Shown here piece after piece: positions 54,081 through 62,614 of a DNA stretch of 64,000 nucleotides. The DNA is from Vibrio ziniensis. GTDB lineage: Bacteria; Pseudomonadota; Gammaproteobacteria; Enterobacterales; Vibrionaceae. The notes under the pieces were generated by a model. The model searched no databases and was not told the origin of the DNA. It saw only the letters and a list, made by a program, of their open reading frames with translations. Each line of letters opens with the position of its first letter. Position 1 is the first letter of the stretch. Made by a program: the position numbers and the translations under genes. Location of the stretch: positions 620,001 through 684,000 of the forward strand of contig NZ_CP049331.1 of the NCBI RefSeq assembly GCF_011064285.1, in the 5' to 3' direction.

Positions 54081-54812
54081 ATGAATTGGATCACACCTAA
54101 CTGGAATGCGCCTAAACAAGTCAAAGCCCTAGCTTCAACTCGTATCGGTGGCTTATCAAAAGTGCCTTACGAAGGACTGAATTTAGGAATGCATGTCGGG
54201 GATGATCCTATTCTTGTGCTACGAAATCGTGAGTTATTGCAGCAACAAACTCAAATGCCGAGTTCGCCAGTATGGCTCAACCAGACTCACTCAACGGTTG
54301 TGTTGAACGTGTCTGAGCCAACAAATGATGTACTCGATGCCGATGGTGTGATTACCTCGTCGTCAAATGTGGTTTGTTCTGCAATGACAGCTGATTGTTT
54401 ACCTGTGTTGATCACCAACACATCGGGAACGCAAGTCGCTGCTGTTCATGCCGGCTGGCGTGGTTTAGCGGGTGGTATTGTTGAAAATGCGCTTAAGCAA
54501 TTTTCTAATGATGTAATGTTATGGTTAGGCCCTGCTATTGGCCCTCAAGCATTTGAAGTCGGCGAAGACGTTTTAAAAGCGTTTTTAGATTACGACTCAA
54601 AAGCAGAATCAGCATTTGTACCGGGTAAACAAAAAGGTAAGTGGTGGGCTAACATGGCTACCTTGACTCGTTTGCGTATGGAGAAACTCGGTATCGATCA
54701 AGTTTTCGATAGCGGATTATGCACTTACCAAGATTCACAGCGTTTTTATTCTTATCGCCGCGATGGCGTGACAGGCAGACAAGCTACCTTCATCTGGATT
54801 GAAGAAAAATAA
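54081..54812 (+). CDS. pgeF: Purine nucleoside phosphorylase / polyphenol-oxidase-like YfiH (PgeF)
   Basis: A 243-residue DUF152/laccase-domain protein. Metal-binding motifs are NQTHSTVVL (His, about 70), SAMTADCLPVLI (Cys, about 107), VHAGWRGLAGG (His, about 124) and CTYQDSQRFYSYRRDG. YfiH proteins are reported to hydrolyse muropeptide precursors that carry L-Ser in place of L-Ala and, in some lineages, to act on purine nucleosides; the name pgeF follows the former. It is cotranscribed with rluD. clpB follows with its own promoter. Confidence 0.88.
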   Translation: MNWITPNWNAPKQVKALASTRIGGLSKVPYEGLNLGMHVGDDPILVLRNRELLQQQTQMPSSPVWLNQTHSTVVLNVSEPTNDVLDADGVITSSSNVVCSAMTADCLPVLITNTSGTQVAAVHAGWRGLAGGIVENALKQFSNDVMLWLGPAIGPQAFEVGEDVLKAFLDYDSKAESAFVPGKQKGKWWANMATLTRLRMEKLGIDQVFDSGLCTYQDSQRFYSYRRDGVTGRQATFIWIEEK

Positions 54813-54836
54813 TCACCACAAAGTTTTCAGTGTTAC

Positions 54837-54865
54837 CTTGAAAATTGTCCCTATTGTAACCATCT
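54837..54865 (+). promoter_or_regulatory. Candidate sigma-32 heat-shock promoter of clpB
   Basis: CTTGAA (54837-54842), as in a sigma-32 -35 box, with downstream C-rich blocks CCCTATT (54849) and CCATCT (54860). The CCAT block gives a 17-bp spacer, longer than ideal. Assignment rests partly on clpB being a heat-shock gene. Confidence 0.45.
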
Positions 54866-54911
54866 TTCCTAACGTAATTAGTTCATCTCAGTTGAGGTTA
54901 GGAAGGTTGTT

Positions 54912-57485
54912 ATGCGTCTCGACAGATTTACCAGCAAATTTCAAATAGCGATTTCCGACGCCCAGTCACTCGCACTAGGGCGAGATCACCAATACATCGA
55001 ACCTGTGCACCTGATGGTTGCGCTGCTAGATCAAAATGGCAGCCCGATTCGTCCATTGCTGACCATGCTTGACGTCGATGTCATGCAGCTTCGCTCCAAA
55101 TTGGGGGAAACGTTAGATCGTTTACCAAAAGTGAGCGGGATCGGCGGTGATGTACAGCTTTCTAGCGGCTTAGGTACTTTGTTCAACCTGTGTGACAAAG
55201 TGGCTCAAAAGCGCCAAGACTCGTACATATCTTCTGAGATTTATCTTTTGGCTGCGATTGAAGATCGCGGTCCGCTTGGTCAAATTCTTAAAGAGTTTGG
55301 TTTAACTGAGAAAAAAATCTCAGATGCGATTGAAAAGATCCGCGGTGGTCAGAAAGTGAATGACCCGAATGCGGAGGAGCTGCGTCAGGCTCTCGAAAAA
55401 TTTACTATCGATCTTACTGAGCGAGCAGAGCAGGGTAAACTTGACCCTGTTATCGGTCGTGACGACGAGATCCGCCGAACCATTCAAGTATTGCAACGTC
55501 GTACCAAAAATAACCCTGTGATCATCGGTGAACCGGGCGTTGGTAAAACGGCAATTGTTGAAGGTTTGGCACAGCGCATTATCAATAACGAAGTGCCAGA
55601 AGGATTACGTGGACGCCGCGTTTTATCCCTTGATATGGGCGCACTCGTGGCGGGTGCAAAATACCGTGGTGAGTTCGAAGAGCGATTGAAATCGGTGTTG
55701 AATGAGTTAGCCAAAGAAGAAGGCAACATCATTCTGTTCATCGATGAGCTGCATACCATGGTGGGCGCGGGTAAAGGCGAAGGTTCAATGGACGCTGGCA
55801 ACATGCTCAAACCTGCACTTGCGCGCGGTGAGCTTCACTGTGTAGGGGCAACAACGCTTGATGAATATCGTCAATACATCGAGAAAGATCCTGCGCTTGA
55901 GCGCCGTTTCCAAAAAGTGCTGGTGGATGAGCCGAGCGTGGAAGACACCATAGCAATTTTGCGCGGCTTGAAAGAGCGTTATGAACTTCACCACCACGTA
56001 GAGATTACTGACCCTGCGATTGTTTCGGCAGCAACGCTGTCTCATCGATATGTGTCAGATCGCCAGTTACCAGATAAAGCGATTGACCTGATTGACGAAG
56101 CGGCTTCAAGCATTCGTATCCAAATCGACTCGAAACCAGAAGCGTTGGACAAACTGGAACGTCGTATCATTCAGTTGAAAATTGAGCAGCAAGCGCTGTC
56201 GAATGAAACGGATGAAGCCAGCGAAAAACGTTTAAGTATTCTCAACGAAGAGTTGGGGCTAAAAGAGCGTGAATACGCTGAACTAGAAGAAGTTTGGAAA
56301 ACAGAAAAAGCGGCATTATCAGGTACTCAGCACATTAAAACGGAACTTGAACAAGCTCGAATGGACTTAGAAGTTGCAAGACGTGCAGGTGATTTAAGCC
56401 GTATGTCTGAGCTGCAATACGGTCGTATTCCAGAGCTGGAAAAGCAACTTGATCTTGCTGCTCAAGCTGAAATGCAAGAGATGACTCTGCTACGCAACAA
56501 AGTGACAGATACCGAGATTGCCGAGGTGCTGTCTAAGCAAACGGGTATTCCTGTTTCGAAAATGCTGGAAGCAGAAAAAGAGAAATTGCTTCGCATGGAA
56601 GACGTTCTGCATAAACGTGTCATTGGGCAAGTTGAAGCGGTTGAAGTGGTCGCGAATGCGATTCGCCGTAGCCGTGCCGGTTTGTCTGACCCTAACAAAC
56701 CGATTGGTTCGTTCCTATTTTTAGGTCCAACCGGTGTGGGTAAAACTGAGCTTTGCAAAACGTTGGCTCACTTTATGTTTGACAGCGAAGACGCGATGGT
56801 TCGTATCGATATGTCCGAGTTTATGGAGAAACACTCTGTGGCTCGTTTAGTCGGTGCACCTCCGGGATATGTGGGTTATGAAGAAGGCGGTTATTTAACA
56901 GAAGCGGTTCGTCGTAAACCTTACTCTGTCATCTTGTTAGATGAAGTGGAAAAGGCGCATCCCGATGTGTTCAACATTTTGTTGCAAGTGCTTGATGATG
57001 GTCGTTTAACTGACGGTCAAGGTCGTACGGTTGATTTCCGTAACACGGTAGTGATCATGACGTCGAACTTAGGCTCTTCAAGCATTCAGGAAAACTTCGC
57101 AAAACTGGATTATCAGGGTATCAAAGAGCGAGTGATGGAAACCGTAACCAAACATTTCCGTCCTGAGTTCTTAAACCGTGTTGATGAATCGGTAGTGTTC
57201 CATCCGCTTGGCAGAGAACATATTAAATCTATTGCTTCTATTCAGTTGGAACGTTTACATAAGCGCTTAGCTGAAAAAGACTACGAGTTAGCGGTTAACG
57301 AAGAAGCATTGGAGCTAATTGCTCAAGTGGGCTTTGATCCTGTTTACGGTGCTCGTCCCTTGAAACGCGCTATTCAACAGAATATTGAGAACCCGTTAGC
57401 GAAGTCTATTCTGTCTGGAAAATTCTTACCGGGCAAACCGATCCAACTTGGTGTTCGAGATGGCAATATCATCGCCAGTCAATAA
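54912..57485 (+). CDS. clpB: ClpB disaggregase
   Basis: An 857-residue Hsp100 ATPase: Clp-N domain (1-~145), NBD1 with Walker [14 protein letters not shown] (about 208), coiled-coil middle domain (about 410-525, [15 protein letters not shown] onward), and NBD2 with Walker [15 protein letters not shown] (about 607). The substrate-gripping loops ([22 protein letters not shown]) are intact. ClpB resolves aggregates with DnaK. An alternative internal start that would give the short ClpB form is not resolved here. It ends before a terminator. Confidence 0.97.
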   Translation: MRLDRFTSKFQIAISDAQSLALGRDHQYIEPVHLMVALLDQNGSPIRPLLTMLDVDVMQLRSKLGETLDRLPKVSGIGGDVQLSSGLGTLFNLCDKVAQKRQDSYISSEIYLLAAIEDRGPLGQILKEFGLTEKKISDAIEKIRGGQKVNDPNAEELRQALEKFTIDLTERAEQGKLDPVIGRDDEIRRTIQVLQRRTKNNPVIIGEPGVGKTAIVEGLAQRIINNEVPEGLRGRRVLSLDMGALVAGAKYRGEFEERLKSVLNELAKEEGNIILFIDELHTMVGAGKGEGSMDAGNMLKPALARGELHCVGATTLDEYRQYIEKDPALERRFQKVLVDEPSVEDTIAILRGLKERYELHHHVEITDPAIVSAATLSHRYVSDRQLPDKAIDLIDEAASSIRIQIDSKPEALDKLERRIIQLKIEQQALSNETDEASEKRLSILNEELGLKEREYAELEEVWKTEKAALSGTQHIKTELEQARMDLEVARRAGDLSRMSELQYGRIPELEKQLDLAAQAEMQEMTLLRNKVTDTEIAEVLSKQTGIPVSKMLEAEKEKLLRMEDVLHKRVIGQVEAVEVVANAIRRSRAGLSDPNKPIGSFLFLGPTGVGKTELCKTLAHFMFDSEDAMVRIDMSEFMEKHSVARLVGAPPGYVGYEEGGYLTEAVRRKPYSVILLDEVEKAHPDVFNILLQVLDDGRLTDGQGRTVDFRNTVVIMTSNLGSSSIQENFAKLDYQGIKERVMETVTKHFRPEFLNRVDESVVFHPLGREHIKSIASIQLERLHKRLAEKDYELAVNEEALELIAQVGFDPVYGARPLKRAIQQNIENPLAKSILSGKFLPGKPIQLGVRDGNIIASQ

Positions 57486-57505
57486 TTTTCGAAAGAGAAT
57501 CGTAG

Positions 57506-57533
57506 AAAAGCCATGCGAAAGCATGGCTTTTTT
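57506..57533 (+). terminator. Terminator of clpB
   Basis: AAAGCCATGC-GAAA-GCATGGCTTTTTT, a 10-bp stem with a GAAA tetraloop and T-run. Confidence 0.92.
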
Positions 57534-57587
57534 GTATTCCTATGTATTGAGTTTATAGGGCTCATCTATCGACTCAAATACTGAGTT

Positions 57588-57757
57588 ATACCACCCTAGA
57601 TAAAAATATGCTCAACTGAGCATCGGTAGAACAGCGAATAGGCGTCAAAAGTAAACGCGCATTAATTCGTCCCTGAAGCTCCGCCGAGCCATCCATGGCT
57701 CGGAGGGTTTGCTTATCGACGCCTATTCACTGATCAGGAAATTATCCAGAATGGTAT
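57588..57757. repeat. 170-bp hairpin-forming repeat (copy 2, inverted)
   Basis: Same length and order as the copy at 44250 but in the opposite orientation. Read on the minus strand it starts ATACCATTCTGGATAATTTC. Paired blocks differ from copy 1 in a compensatory way: GAATAGGCGTC/GACGCCTATTC here, GAATGGGCG/CGCCCATTC there, and CCGAGCCAT/ATGGCTCGG is perfect. It ends 5 bp from the oxygenase stop codon. Confidence 0.85.
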
Positions 57758-57762
57758 TAGGA

Positions 57763-58749
57763 TCATTTAGCAAAGTTGGCGTTAATGCGCATTTTTAAAT
57801 AGTCCTGCGCTGTGATTGGCTCGTAAACTTTCTTTGGTCCTTGAATGATTTGGTCACGGTTTGCTTGGCAGAAAAACGCCATACTGTAGCGCGAATCCTG
57901 GTTTTCTTCGGCGGTTGGCATGCGTACGCGGTGCAGAGTTGATTTGAGCAAATCATCACTCCAACGCATCAACATATCTCCAATGTTGCACGTAATCACT
58001 CCTGCTTTAGGTTCAACAGTGCTCCACACCAGATTCTCTTTTGCATCTTTACCTGCAGCTGCTTGTAATCCACCTTGGTTCTCTTGTTGGAATACCATAG
58101 TTAAACAGTCAAAGTCGGTATGTGCACCTGCACGCCAGAAAGTACCGGTTTGCGGAACTTCTTTCATTGGCAAGTAGTGAAGCATACGCAAGGTGCTAAG
58201 GTAATTTTCAGACTCTCTTTGATGCGCTTTAGTGAAAAAGTCGCGCTCAAATCCCAGCTTGTCAGCAAAGCAAGAGAGGATCTTCATGCCCAATTGCCAT
58301 GCTTGATGCTCAAATGAAAGCAGGTGCGATTCAAAACCTTCCACTAACGTATTGCTTGGCCATAGGTCACTCATGTGAGGAAGAGTGATTTGGTAAGACT
58401 CTTTTTGATCTGCTGTACCCGTTGACGGGCGAACTTGTTGTTTAAATTCCCAGCCCGCATTTAACCCTTCTTTTAAAGGGAACTGCTGTTTTTCTTCGAT
58501 AGGAAGTGCAAAGAATTGTTCGCTTAACTTAAAGGACTTTTCGATATCAGCTAAAGCAATACCGTGCTCAACCAGTTGGAAAAAGCCAACTTCTGTTGCG
58601 GCTTTCCAAAGCTGCTCGGTGATCTCTTCTCGGCGATGATCAAAGTCATGCAAGTTGATCATAGGGATCACGGTGTCGCTGGTCTCTAACCCTTTGCCAC
58701 CGATGGTTGTCTCAAAGTTAAGTTCGTCTAAAAGATATGATTGACTCAT
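57763..58749 (-). CDS. Isopenicillin-N-synthase-like 2OG/Fe(II) oxygenase
   Basis: A 328-residue protein with a DIOX-N domain (about 15-130) and the double-stranded beta-helix (about 170-300). Fe ligands fit HxD in GAHTDFDCLTMV plus a distal His in KSTLHRVRMP, with RYSMAFF as the co-substrate Arg motif. ATG 58749 has GGAG 7 nt upstream; a TTG four codons earlier is unlikely. Its leader carries a xanthine-type riboswitch (58782-58843) whose P1 strand can mask that GGAG, so the substrate may be an oxidised purine. It is the last of a minus-strand purine gene set. Confidence 0.82.
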   Translation of the reverse strand: MSQSYLLDELNFETTIGGKGLETSDTVIPMINLHDFDHRREEITEQLWKAATEVGFFQLVEHGIALADIEKSFKLSEQFFALPIEEKQQFPLKEGLNAGWEFKQQVRPSTGTADQKESYQITLPHMSDLWPSNTLVEGFESHLLSFEHQAWQLGMKILSCFADKLGFERDFFTKAHQRESENYLSTLRMLHYLPMKEVPQTGTFWRAGAHTDFDCLTMVFQQENQGGLQAAAGKDAKENLVWSTVEPKAGVITCNIGDMLMRWSDDLLKSTLHRVRMPTAEENQDSRYSMAFFCQANRDQIIQGPKKVYEPITAQDYLKMRINANFAK

Positions 58750-58781
58750 TGTTTTCTCCAATTAAGCATTTGCTTGTTATT

Positions 58782-58843
58782 GGAGCAATGTCCAGCAATA
58801 AGCCAAGAACCTTATTCTTGGTATTACAGACCGCTTCTACTCC
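58782..58843 (-). ncRNA. NMT1-motif (xanthine/urate) riboswitch A, before the oxygenase
   Basis: On the minus strand GGAG/CTCC closes P1 around the conserved UAGAAGCGG and GGACAUUG. The variable arm is long: GUAAUA/UAUUGC and CCAAGAA/UUCUUGG. The 3' P1 strand CTCCAAT is complementary to ATTGGAG, the oxygenase ribosome-binding site (perfect 7 bp), with an AAGC-AAAT-GCTT hairpin between. Ligand holding P1 closed would free the site: an ON switch, by inference. Motif identification is from memory of the NMT1 class. Confidence 0.88.
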
Positions 58844-58850
58844 GTTGTTT

Positions 58851-58889
58851 GCTCTTTCTAATCAAAGTGTTGCTTTAACCAGTTAGAGC
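58851..58889 (-). other. Hairpin between the deaminase gene and riboswitch A
   Basis: On the minus strand GCTCT/AGAGC and CTGGTTAAAG/CTTTGATTAG (wobbles allowed) form a 39-nt hairpin that ends 7 nt before riboswitch A. No U-tract follows. It could be processing, partial termination or a stabiliser between the importer operon and the oxygenase. Confidence 0.5.
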
Positions 58890-58925
58890 AAATTGAATAT
58901 TTGTAGGTTAATTCATCGAGAGTTA

Positions 58926-59402
58926 TTACCAAACCCCGTGTTGAACTTGTTCTGCCTCTTCTTCAAGTAGCGGACCGATGACTTCGACTTCGCGTTGACC
59001 TGATTCAAAAACCACTCGGCATGGAAGTGCCAAGGTTGGGTTCTCGGGATGATTGCCGGTTAACTCTTTGAGCTTGGCTTCGCTCAGACCGTAAACAACA
59101 CGTCCAACGCCTGCCCAGTAAATGGCACCCGAACACATCGCGCAAGGCTCTGCAGATACATACAGAGTGCAACGGTTAAGAAAATCTGGGCGATAAAGTT
59201 TGCTTGCGCGAGTCATAATGACGCGCTCCGCATGACCCGTCATATCGAAATCCGGTAGATAACCGTTGATCTCTTCCAACAGAATATCACCGTGTTCATC
59301 GACCAATACTGCTGAAAATGGGTGAATCCCCCTCGATTTTGCATCTTCTGCCAAAGAGAAGCTGTAGCGTAACAATTTGAAATCCGTTTCCTGGTTAAAC
59401 AT
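58926..59402 (-). CDS. Guanine-deaminase-like cytidine-deaminase-fold enzyme
   Basis: A 158-residue zinc deaminase. The ATG at 59402 has an AAGGA ribosome-binding site; a GTG eight codons upstream is possible. Zn ligands are in MTGHAERVIM (HAE) and AEPCAMCSGAIYWAGVGRVV (PCxxC). The EPCxMCxGAIYWA block and length (about 156) resemble B. subtilis guanine deaminase GuaD. If so it makes xanthine from guanine. It lies 24 nt after the permease gene as the last gene of the transporter operon. Other substrates such as cytosine or related bases cannot be excluded. Confidence 0.78.
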   Translation of the reverse strand: MFNQETDFKLLRYSFSLAEDAKSRGIHPFSAVLVDEHGDILLEEINGYLPDFDMTGHAERVIMTRASKLYRPDFLNRCTLYVSAEPCAMCSGAIYWAGVGRVVYGLSEAKLKELTGNHPENPTLALPCRVVFESGQREVEVIGPLLEEEAEQVQHGVW

Positions 59403-59426
59403 TTCTTGTCCTTGTTTGTTATGCAC

Positions 59427-60209
59427 TTAACGTTGTTTTTCTTCTTCAGTCAGGCTCCAAGAGAAGTAACCTTTTTGCACCCAACTAACGGCTTTGAACA
59501 GCAACATACTGACTAGAGATAGGAATACCAGTGCTGCAAAAGCTTGGGGGATTTTGAAATAAGACGTTGAAAACTGAACCAAGTAACCGAGACCTTTTTC
59601 AGCAGCAACAAATTCAGCGATAACTGAACCAATAACTGCCAACGTGATGGCAACTTTCACACCGCTGAAAATGTGAGGAATGGCGTAAGGTAGGCGAATT
59701 TGCCAAATGGTTTTACTGTTTTTCACACTGAGTGAACGAGACAACTCAATCAGTTCAGGTGGTGTAGCTAACATCCCTGTCGTTGCTGAAACCACGAGAG
59801 GGAAGAAGGTAATTAAGCAAGTGATGGTTAGACGTGGAGCATCACCCGTTCCTAAAATCACAATCAGTAGAGGAGCGATAGCAACCACAGGTGTGGATTG
59901 AATCACCACCAGAATGGGAAACAATGCGCGAGTTAGAAACTTCGAGTTCACCATCAAGATAGCAAGCGGAATACTAATCAAGAATGAGATAACAAAACCT
60001 AATAACGCAATACGTAACGTTGCCCATAGGTTATCAAGCCAACGTTCCATTGGTACCTGAGTGAAGGCAATAGCGATATCGCTAGGCGCTGGCAAGATAA
60101 ACGTTGGTACGGAGAAAATTTTACAAATGGCTTCCCAGATAGGAATGATCGCTAATATTGCAATCAGTGGCAGCCAGTTTTGTGACCATTGAGAAAACAA
60201 TCGTTTCAT
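59427..60209 (-). CDS. ABC transporter permease (NMT1-type nucleobase importer)
   Basis: A 260-residue inner-membrane permease with about six helices and the EAA-type loop EAxxx-like region (LSVKNSKTIWQIRLPYAIPH). The ATG at 60209 follows an AAAGGAAT ribosome-binding site; an upstream TTG adds six residues. Its fold is that of SsuC/TauC/ThiX-type permeases. It is the third gene of the operon sbp-ATPase-permease-deaminase. Ligand inferred from the riboswitch upstream and the deaminase next to it. Confidence 0.85.
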   Translation of the reverse strand: MKRLFSQWSQNWLPLIAILAIIPIWEAICKIFSVPTFILPAPSDIAIAFTQVPMERWLDNLWATLRIALLGFVISFLISIPLAILMVNSKFLTRALFPILVVIQSTPVVAIAPLLIVILGTGDAPRLTITCLITFFPLVVSATTGMLATPPELIELSRSLSVKNSKTIWQIRLPYAIPHIFSGVKVAITLAVIGSVIAEFVAAEKGLGYLVQFSTSYFKIPQAFAALVFLSLVSMLLFKAVSWVQKGYFSWSLTEEEKQR

Positions 60210-60233
60210 ATCTATTCCTTTAGACAAGTGCCG

Positions 60234-61076
60234 TTAAGCGACGGTTTTACGAATCGGCTCAACGTTGTCGTTATTCTTACTTTCCGTTTCTTCACTGCTT
60301 ACTGAGTCGCTCTTTTCTGAACGATAGAAATATTCGCGAATTTTGTTGGTGTAAGTACCAAACTTAGCGTCTTGAAGCGTATGTATGTTGCGTGGACGAG
60401 GCAGATCGATCTTGATCTCTTCCAACACGGTACTTGGACGAGGTCCCATAACCAGTACTTTATCCGCGAGCAATACTGCTTCTGAAATCGAGTGAGTGAT
60501 GAACAGAACCGTCTTTGGTTTCTCCATCCAGATTTTTTGCAGTTCAAAGCCCATCTCCTCGCGCGTTAATGCATCCAAAGCCGAGAAAGGTTCATCCATG
60601 ATCAAAATGTCTGGATTGAGCAGTAATGCACGTGCGATACCCACACGCTGTTGCATACCACCGGAAAGTTGGTCAGGCATACTGTTTTCAAAACCTGCTA
60701 GTCCAACCGTGTTCAATAGCTCTTGTGCATTTTGACGGTCTTTCTGGCTGACATAATTGAACTTATGTTTAAGTGGAAACAGAATGTTATCGAGGATGTT
60801 TTTCCATGGTAGTAATGTTGGTTTTTGGAAAACAATACCGATGTCTTCACGTGGTCCAGTTACTGGGTGTCCAAAAACGGAAATTTCACCCTGTGTTGGA
60901 ATGATTAACCCTGACAGTAGGCGCAGCAAGGTAGACTTGCCGCAACCTGAAGGACCAACGATGGCGACGAACTCATGTTTTTCCACATTGAAGTCGACAT
61001 CGTTGAGAACCGTAACCGAATGTTTGTCAGAGTTATAGGTATGACCTATACGCTTGAACGAAACAAATGGTTGCAT
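60234..61076 (-). CDS. ABC transporter ATP-binding protein (NMT1-type importer)
   Basis: A 280-residue ATPase: Walker A GPSGCGKST (about residue 45), Q-loop VFQKPTLLPWKNI, signature LSGGMQQRVGIARALL (about 140) and Walker B ILIMDEPFSALDALT. It has the short C-terminal extension of SsuB/TauB-type import ATPases, with an acidic Ser-rich tail. Its start overlaps the stop of the substrate-binding gene (TAATG), so the two are translationally coupled. Confidence 0.92.
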   Translation of the reverse strand: MQPFVSFKRIGHTYNSDKHSVTVLNDVDFNVEKHEFVAIVGPSGCGKSTLLRLLSGLIIPTQGEISVFGHPVTGPREDIGIVFQKPTLLPWKNILDNILFPLKHKFNYVSQKDRQNAQELLNTVGLAGFENSMPDQLSGGMQQRVGIARALLLNPDILIMDEPFSALDALTREEMGFELQKIWMEKPKTVLFITHSISEAVLLADKVLVMGPRPSTVLEEIKIDLPRPRNIHTLQDAKFGTYTNKIREYFYRSEKSDSVSSEETESKNNDNVEPIRKTVA

Positions 61077-62077
61077 TAGTTCACTCCCTCGTAAAACTGA
61101 CGATCAACTGCTGTTTCTGGGTCAAGTTTGCTGAGATCTAAACCTTGAGCTTCTGCTGTCCATTTCCATGTTTCGTTCAGACGAGATGGCGTAAACTGAC
61201 CAACACCGTCACGCTGTGAAACTTCGTTCAACACTAGACCATGGATAGACTTGATGGTGTCAGCTGCTTGTTTTGCATCGACTTCTGGAACCATTTTCGT
61301 TACGTCAGCGCCACTTTCTTCAGGATGCGCCCAAGTGTATTCCACTGCTTTGGCGTAAGCTTTCACAAAGCGTTTCACCACATCAGGGTTTTTAGCCATG
61401 AATTTTTCGCTAGCAATAATCGAAGATGAGTAGAACTCTAGACCAGCGTCATACCAAGGCAACACAGTAAGTTTTTTACCTGCTTCAGCGGCTTGCTGTT
61501 CGTTTTTAACACGGTCAGTCATCCAAGAAATCATCACATCAGATTGACCAGTGATCAGCATTGGGTTAAGCGCGCCTGGATCTGCTTTTAATACTTTGAC
61601 ACTTTGTTCTTCAATGCCGTTTTTCTTAAGCATTAAAGGAAGGAATACGTTCGCAGAAGTGAACGGAGAAGTAGCAATAGTTTTACCTGAAACGTCTTTT
61701 ACTGAATTGATACCGGAAGTATCCAAAACATAAAACGCGTAAGGAGCTTTACTAAATAGTGAGTAGATAGCTTTAACTGGCACGTTGTCATTTGCTTTCG
61801 CCACTAACAACGAAACAATGTCTGCTGAACCAATATCTGCTGTACCTGTAGCAATTTTAGTAATTGCGTCGGTCGAACCTTTACCACCAAGGATGGTAAC
61901 GTCTAGGTCCTGCTCTGCAAAAAATCCCTGCTGAACTGCTACGTAAACAGGTGCTTTATCGCCACCAGGAAGCCAGTCAAGTTGAAACGTGACTTTATCT
62001 GCTGCGAAGCTACTTGCTGATGTAAGTAGCAAAGATAGCGACAGGCTTAGTTTGTTGAATTTCGAAATAGTTTTCAT
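61076..62077 (-). CDS. NMT1/THI5-like periplasmic substrate-binding protein
   Basis: A 333-residue binding protein with a signal peptide ending SASSFAADKVTFQ (cleavage about residue 25) and the NMT1-family start of the mature part, LDWLPGGDKAPVYVAVQQGF. GGKGSTDAITKIATGTADIG marks the ligand cleft. NMT1-family importers carry pyrimidine or purine-like molecules. The gene is preceded by riboswitch B (62145-62191) and heads the importer operon, so xanthine, urate or a related purine is the best guess for ligand. Confidence 0.88.
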   Translation of the reverse strand: MKTISKFNKLSLSLSLLLTSASSFAADKVTFQLDWLPGGDKAPVYVAVQQGFFAEQDLDVTILGGKGSTDAITKIATGTADIGSADIVSLLVAKANDNVPVKAIYSLFSKAPYAFYVLDTSGINSVKDVSGKTIATSPFTSANVFLPLMLKKNGIEEQSVKVLKADPGALNPMLITGQSDVMISWMTDRVKNEQQAAEAGKKLTVLPWYDAGLEFYSSSIIASEKFMAKNPDVVKRFVKAYAKAVEYTWAHPEESGADVTKMVPEVDAKQAADTIKSIHGLVLNEVSQRDGVGQFTPSRLNETWKWTAEAQGLDLSKLDPETAVDRQFYEGVN

Positions 62078-62144
62078 AGTTACTCCGTGTCTTCCTTTTC
62101 ACTCTAAAGTGCAGCTTATGTGGGCTGCATCTTTTCGCTAACTA

Positions 62145-62191
62145 TGAGCAATGTCCCGACACCATCATTGGTATCTAACCGCTTCTACTCA
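62145..62191 (-). ncRNA. NMT1-motif (xanthine/urate) riboswitch B, before the importer
   Basis: On the minus strand UGAG/CUCA closes P1 around UAGAAGCGGUU and CGGGACAUUG, with arm GATACCA-ATGA-TGGTGTC. The 3' P1 end and next bases, TCATAGTTA, are exactly complementary to TAACTATGA, which spans the start codon (9 bp), and a GCAGC/GCTGC hairpin lies between. Same predicted ON logic as copy A. Confidence 0.9.
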
Positions 62192-62314
62192 CACTTCCGA
62201 TGATTACAGAGCAATCGGTGTGCCATAAATTTTAAATTGGCGATTTGGTTATTAACTGTACACTAACCAACCGTTAACAGATGGGCTTTGCAGAGGATTC
62301 GGTAATAGTCTTCT

Positions 62315-62474
62315 TTGTATACAATGTTTAACTGTGATTGGATAAATATTGTATGCAATTGCACCTTTGTAATGCATTGCAAGTAGGCTTGGCTCAATAA
62401 TGGTGCAAGAATGACGAGCAAAATTTGCAAGTACTGGGGGTAGGGGACTGGTCTGCAATTTGCATTGTATACAT
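62315..62474. promoter_or_regulatory. Three palindromic operator-like sites between the divergent transcripts
   Basis: TTGTATACAA (62315-62324), TTGTATGCAA (62349-62358) and TTGTATACAT (62465-62474) lie in the 327-base gap between riboswitches B and C. They look like binding sites for a dimeric regulator such as a GntR-family protein. No such regulator is encoded in the window, so this is only a candidate. The promoters for both directions must be here. Confidence 0.45.
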
Positions 62475-62518
62475 TAAAAATTAATGCTCAGAACAGATAA
62501 TGTTTTGTGTATGTTAAA

Positions 62519-62563
62519 TGAGTAGAAGCGGTTAAGAGTAATCAAACTCTGGGACATTGCTCA
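62519..62563 (+). ncRNA. NMT1-motif (xanthine/urate) riboswitch C, before the amidohydrolase
   Basis: UGAG/CUCA closes P1 around UAGAAGCGGUUA and GGGACAUUG, with short arm AGAGT-AATCA-AACTCT. The 3' end TCAAAAGC can pair with GCTTTGA just before and over the amidohydrolase ATG, with one bulged A. A TAAACCGAT/ATCGGTTTA hairpin (62573-62598) lies between and would bring them together. It is divergent from copy B. Confidence 0.9.
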
Positions 62564-62614
62564 AAAGCGAATAAACCGATGAAACAAAATCGGTTTACTT
62601 ATAAGGAAGCTTTG

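Noticed and set aside
62579..62614. Earlier ATG for the amidohydrolase
   Set aside because: It falls inside the TAAACCGAT/ATCGGTTTA leader hairpin and lacks a ribosome-binding site; the ATG at 62615 has AAGGAAG at good spacing and the family N-terminus.
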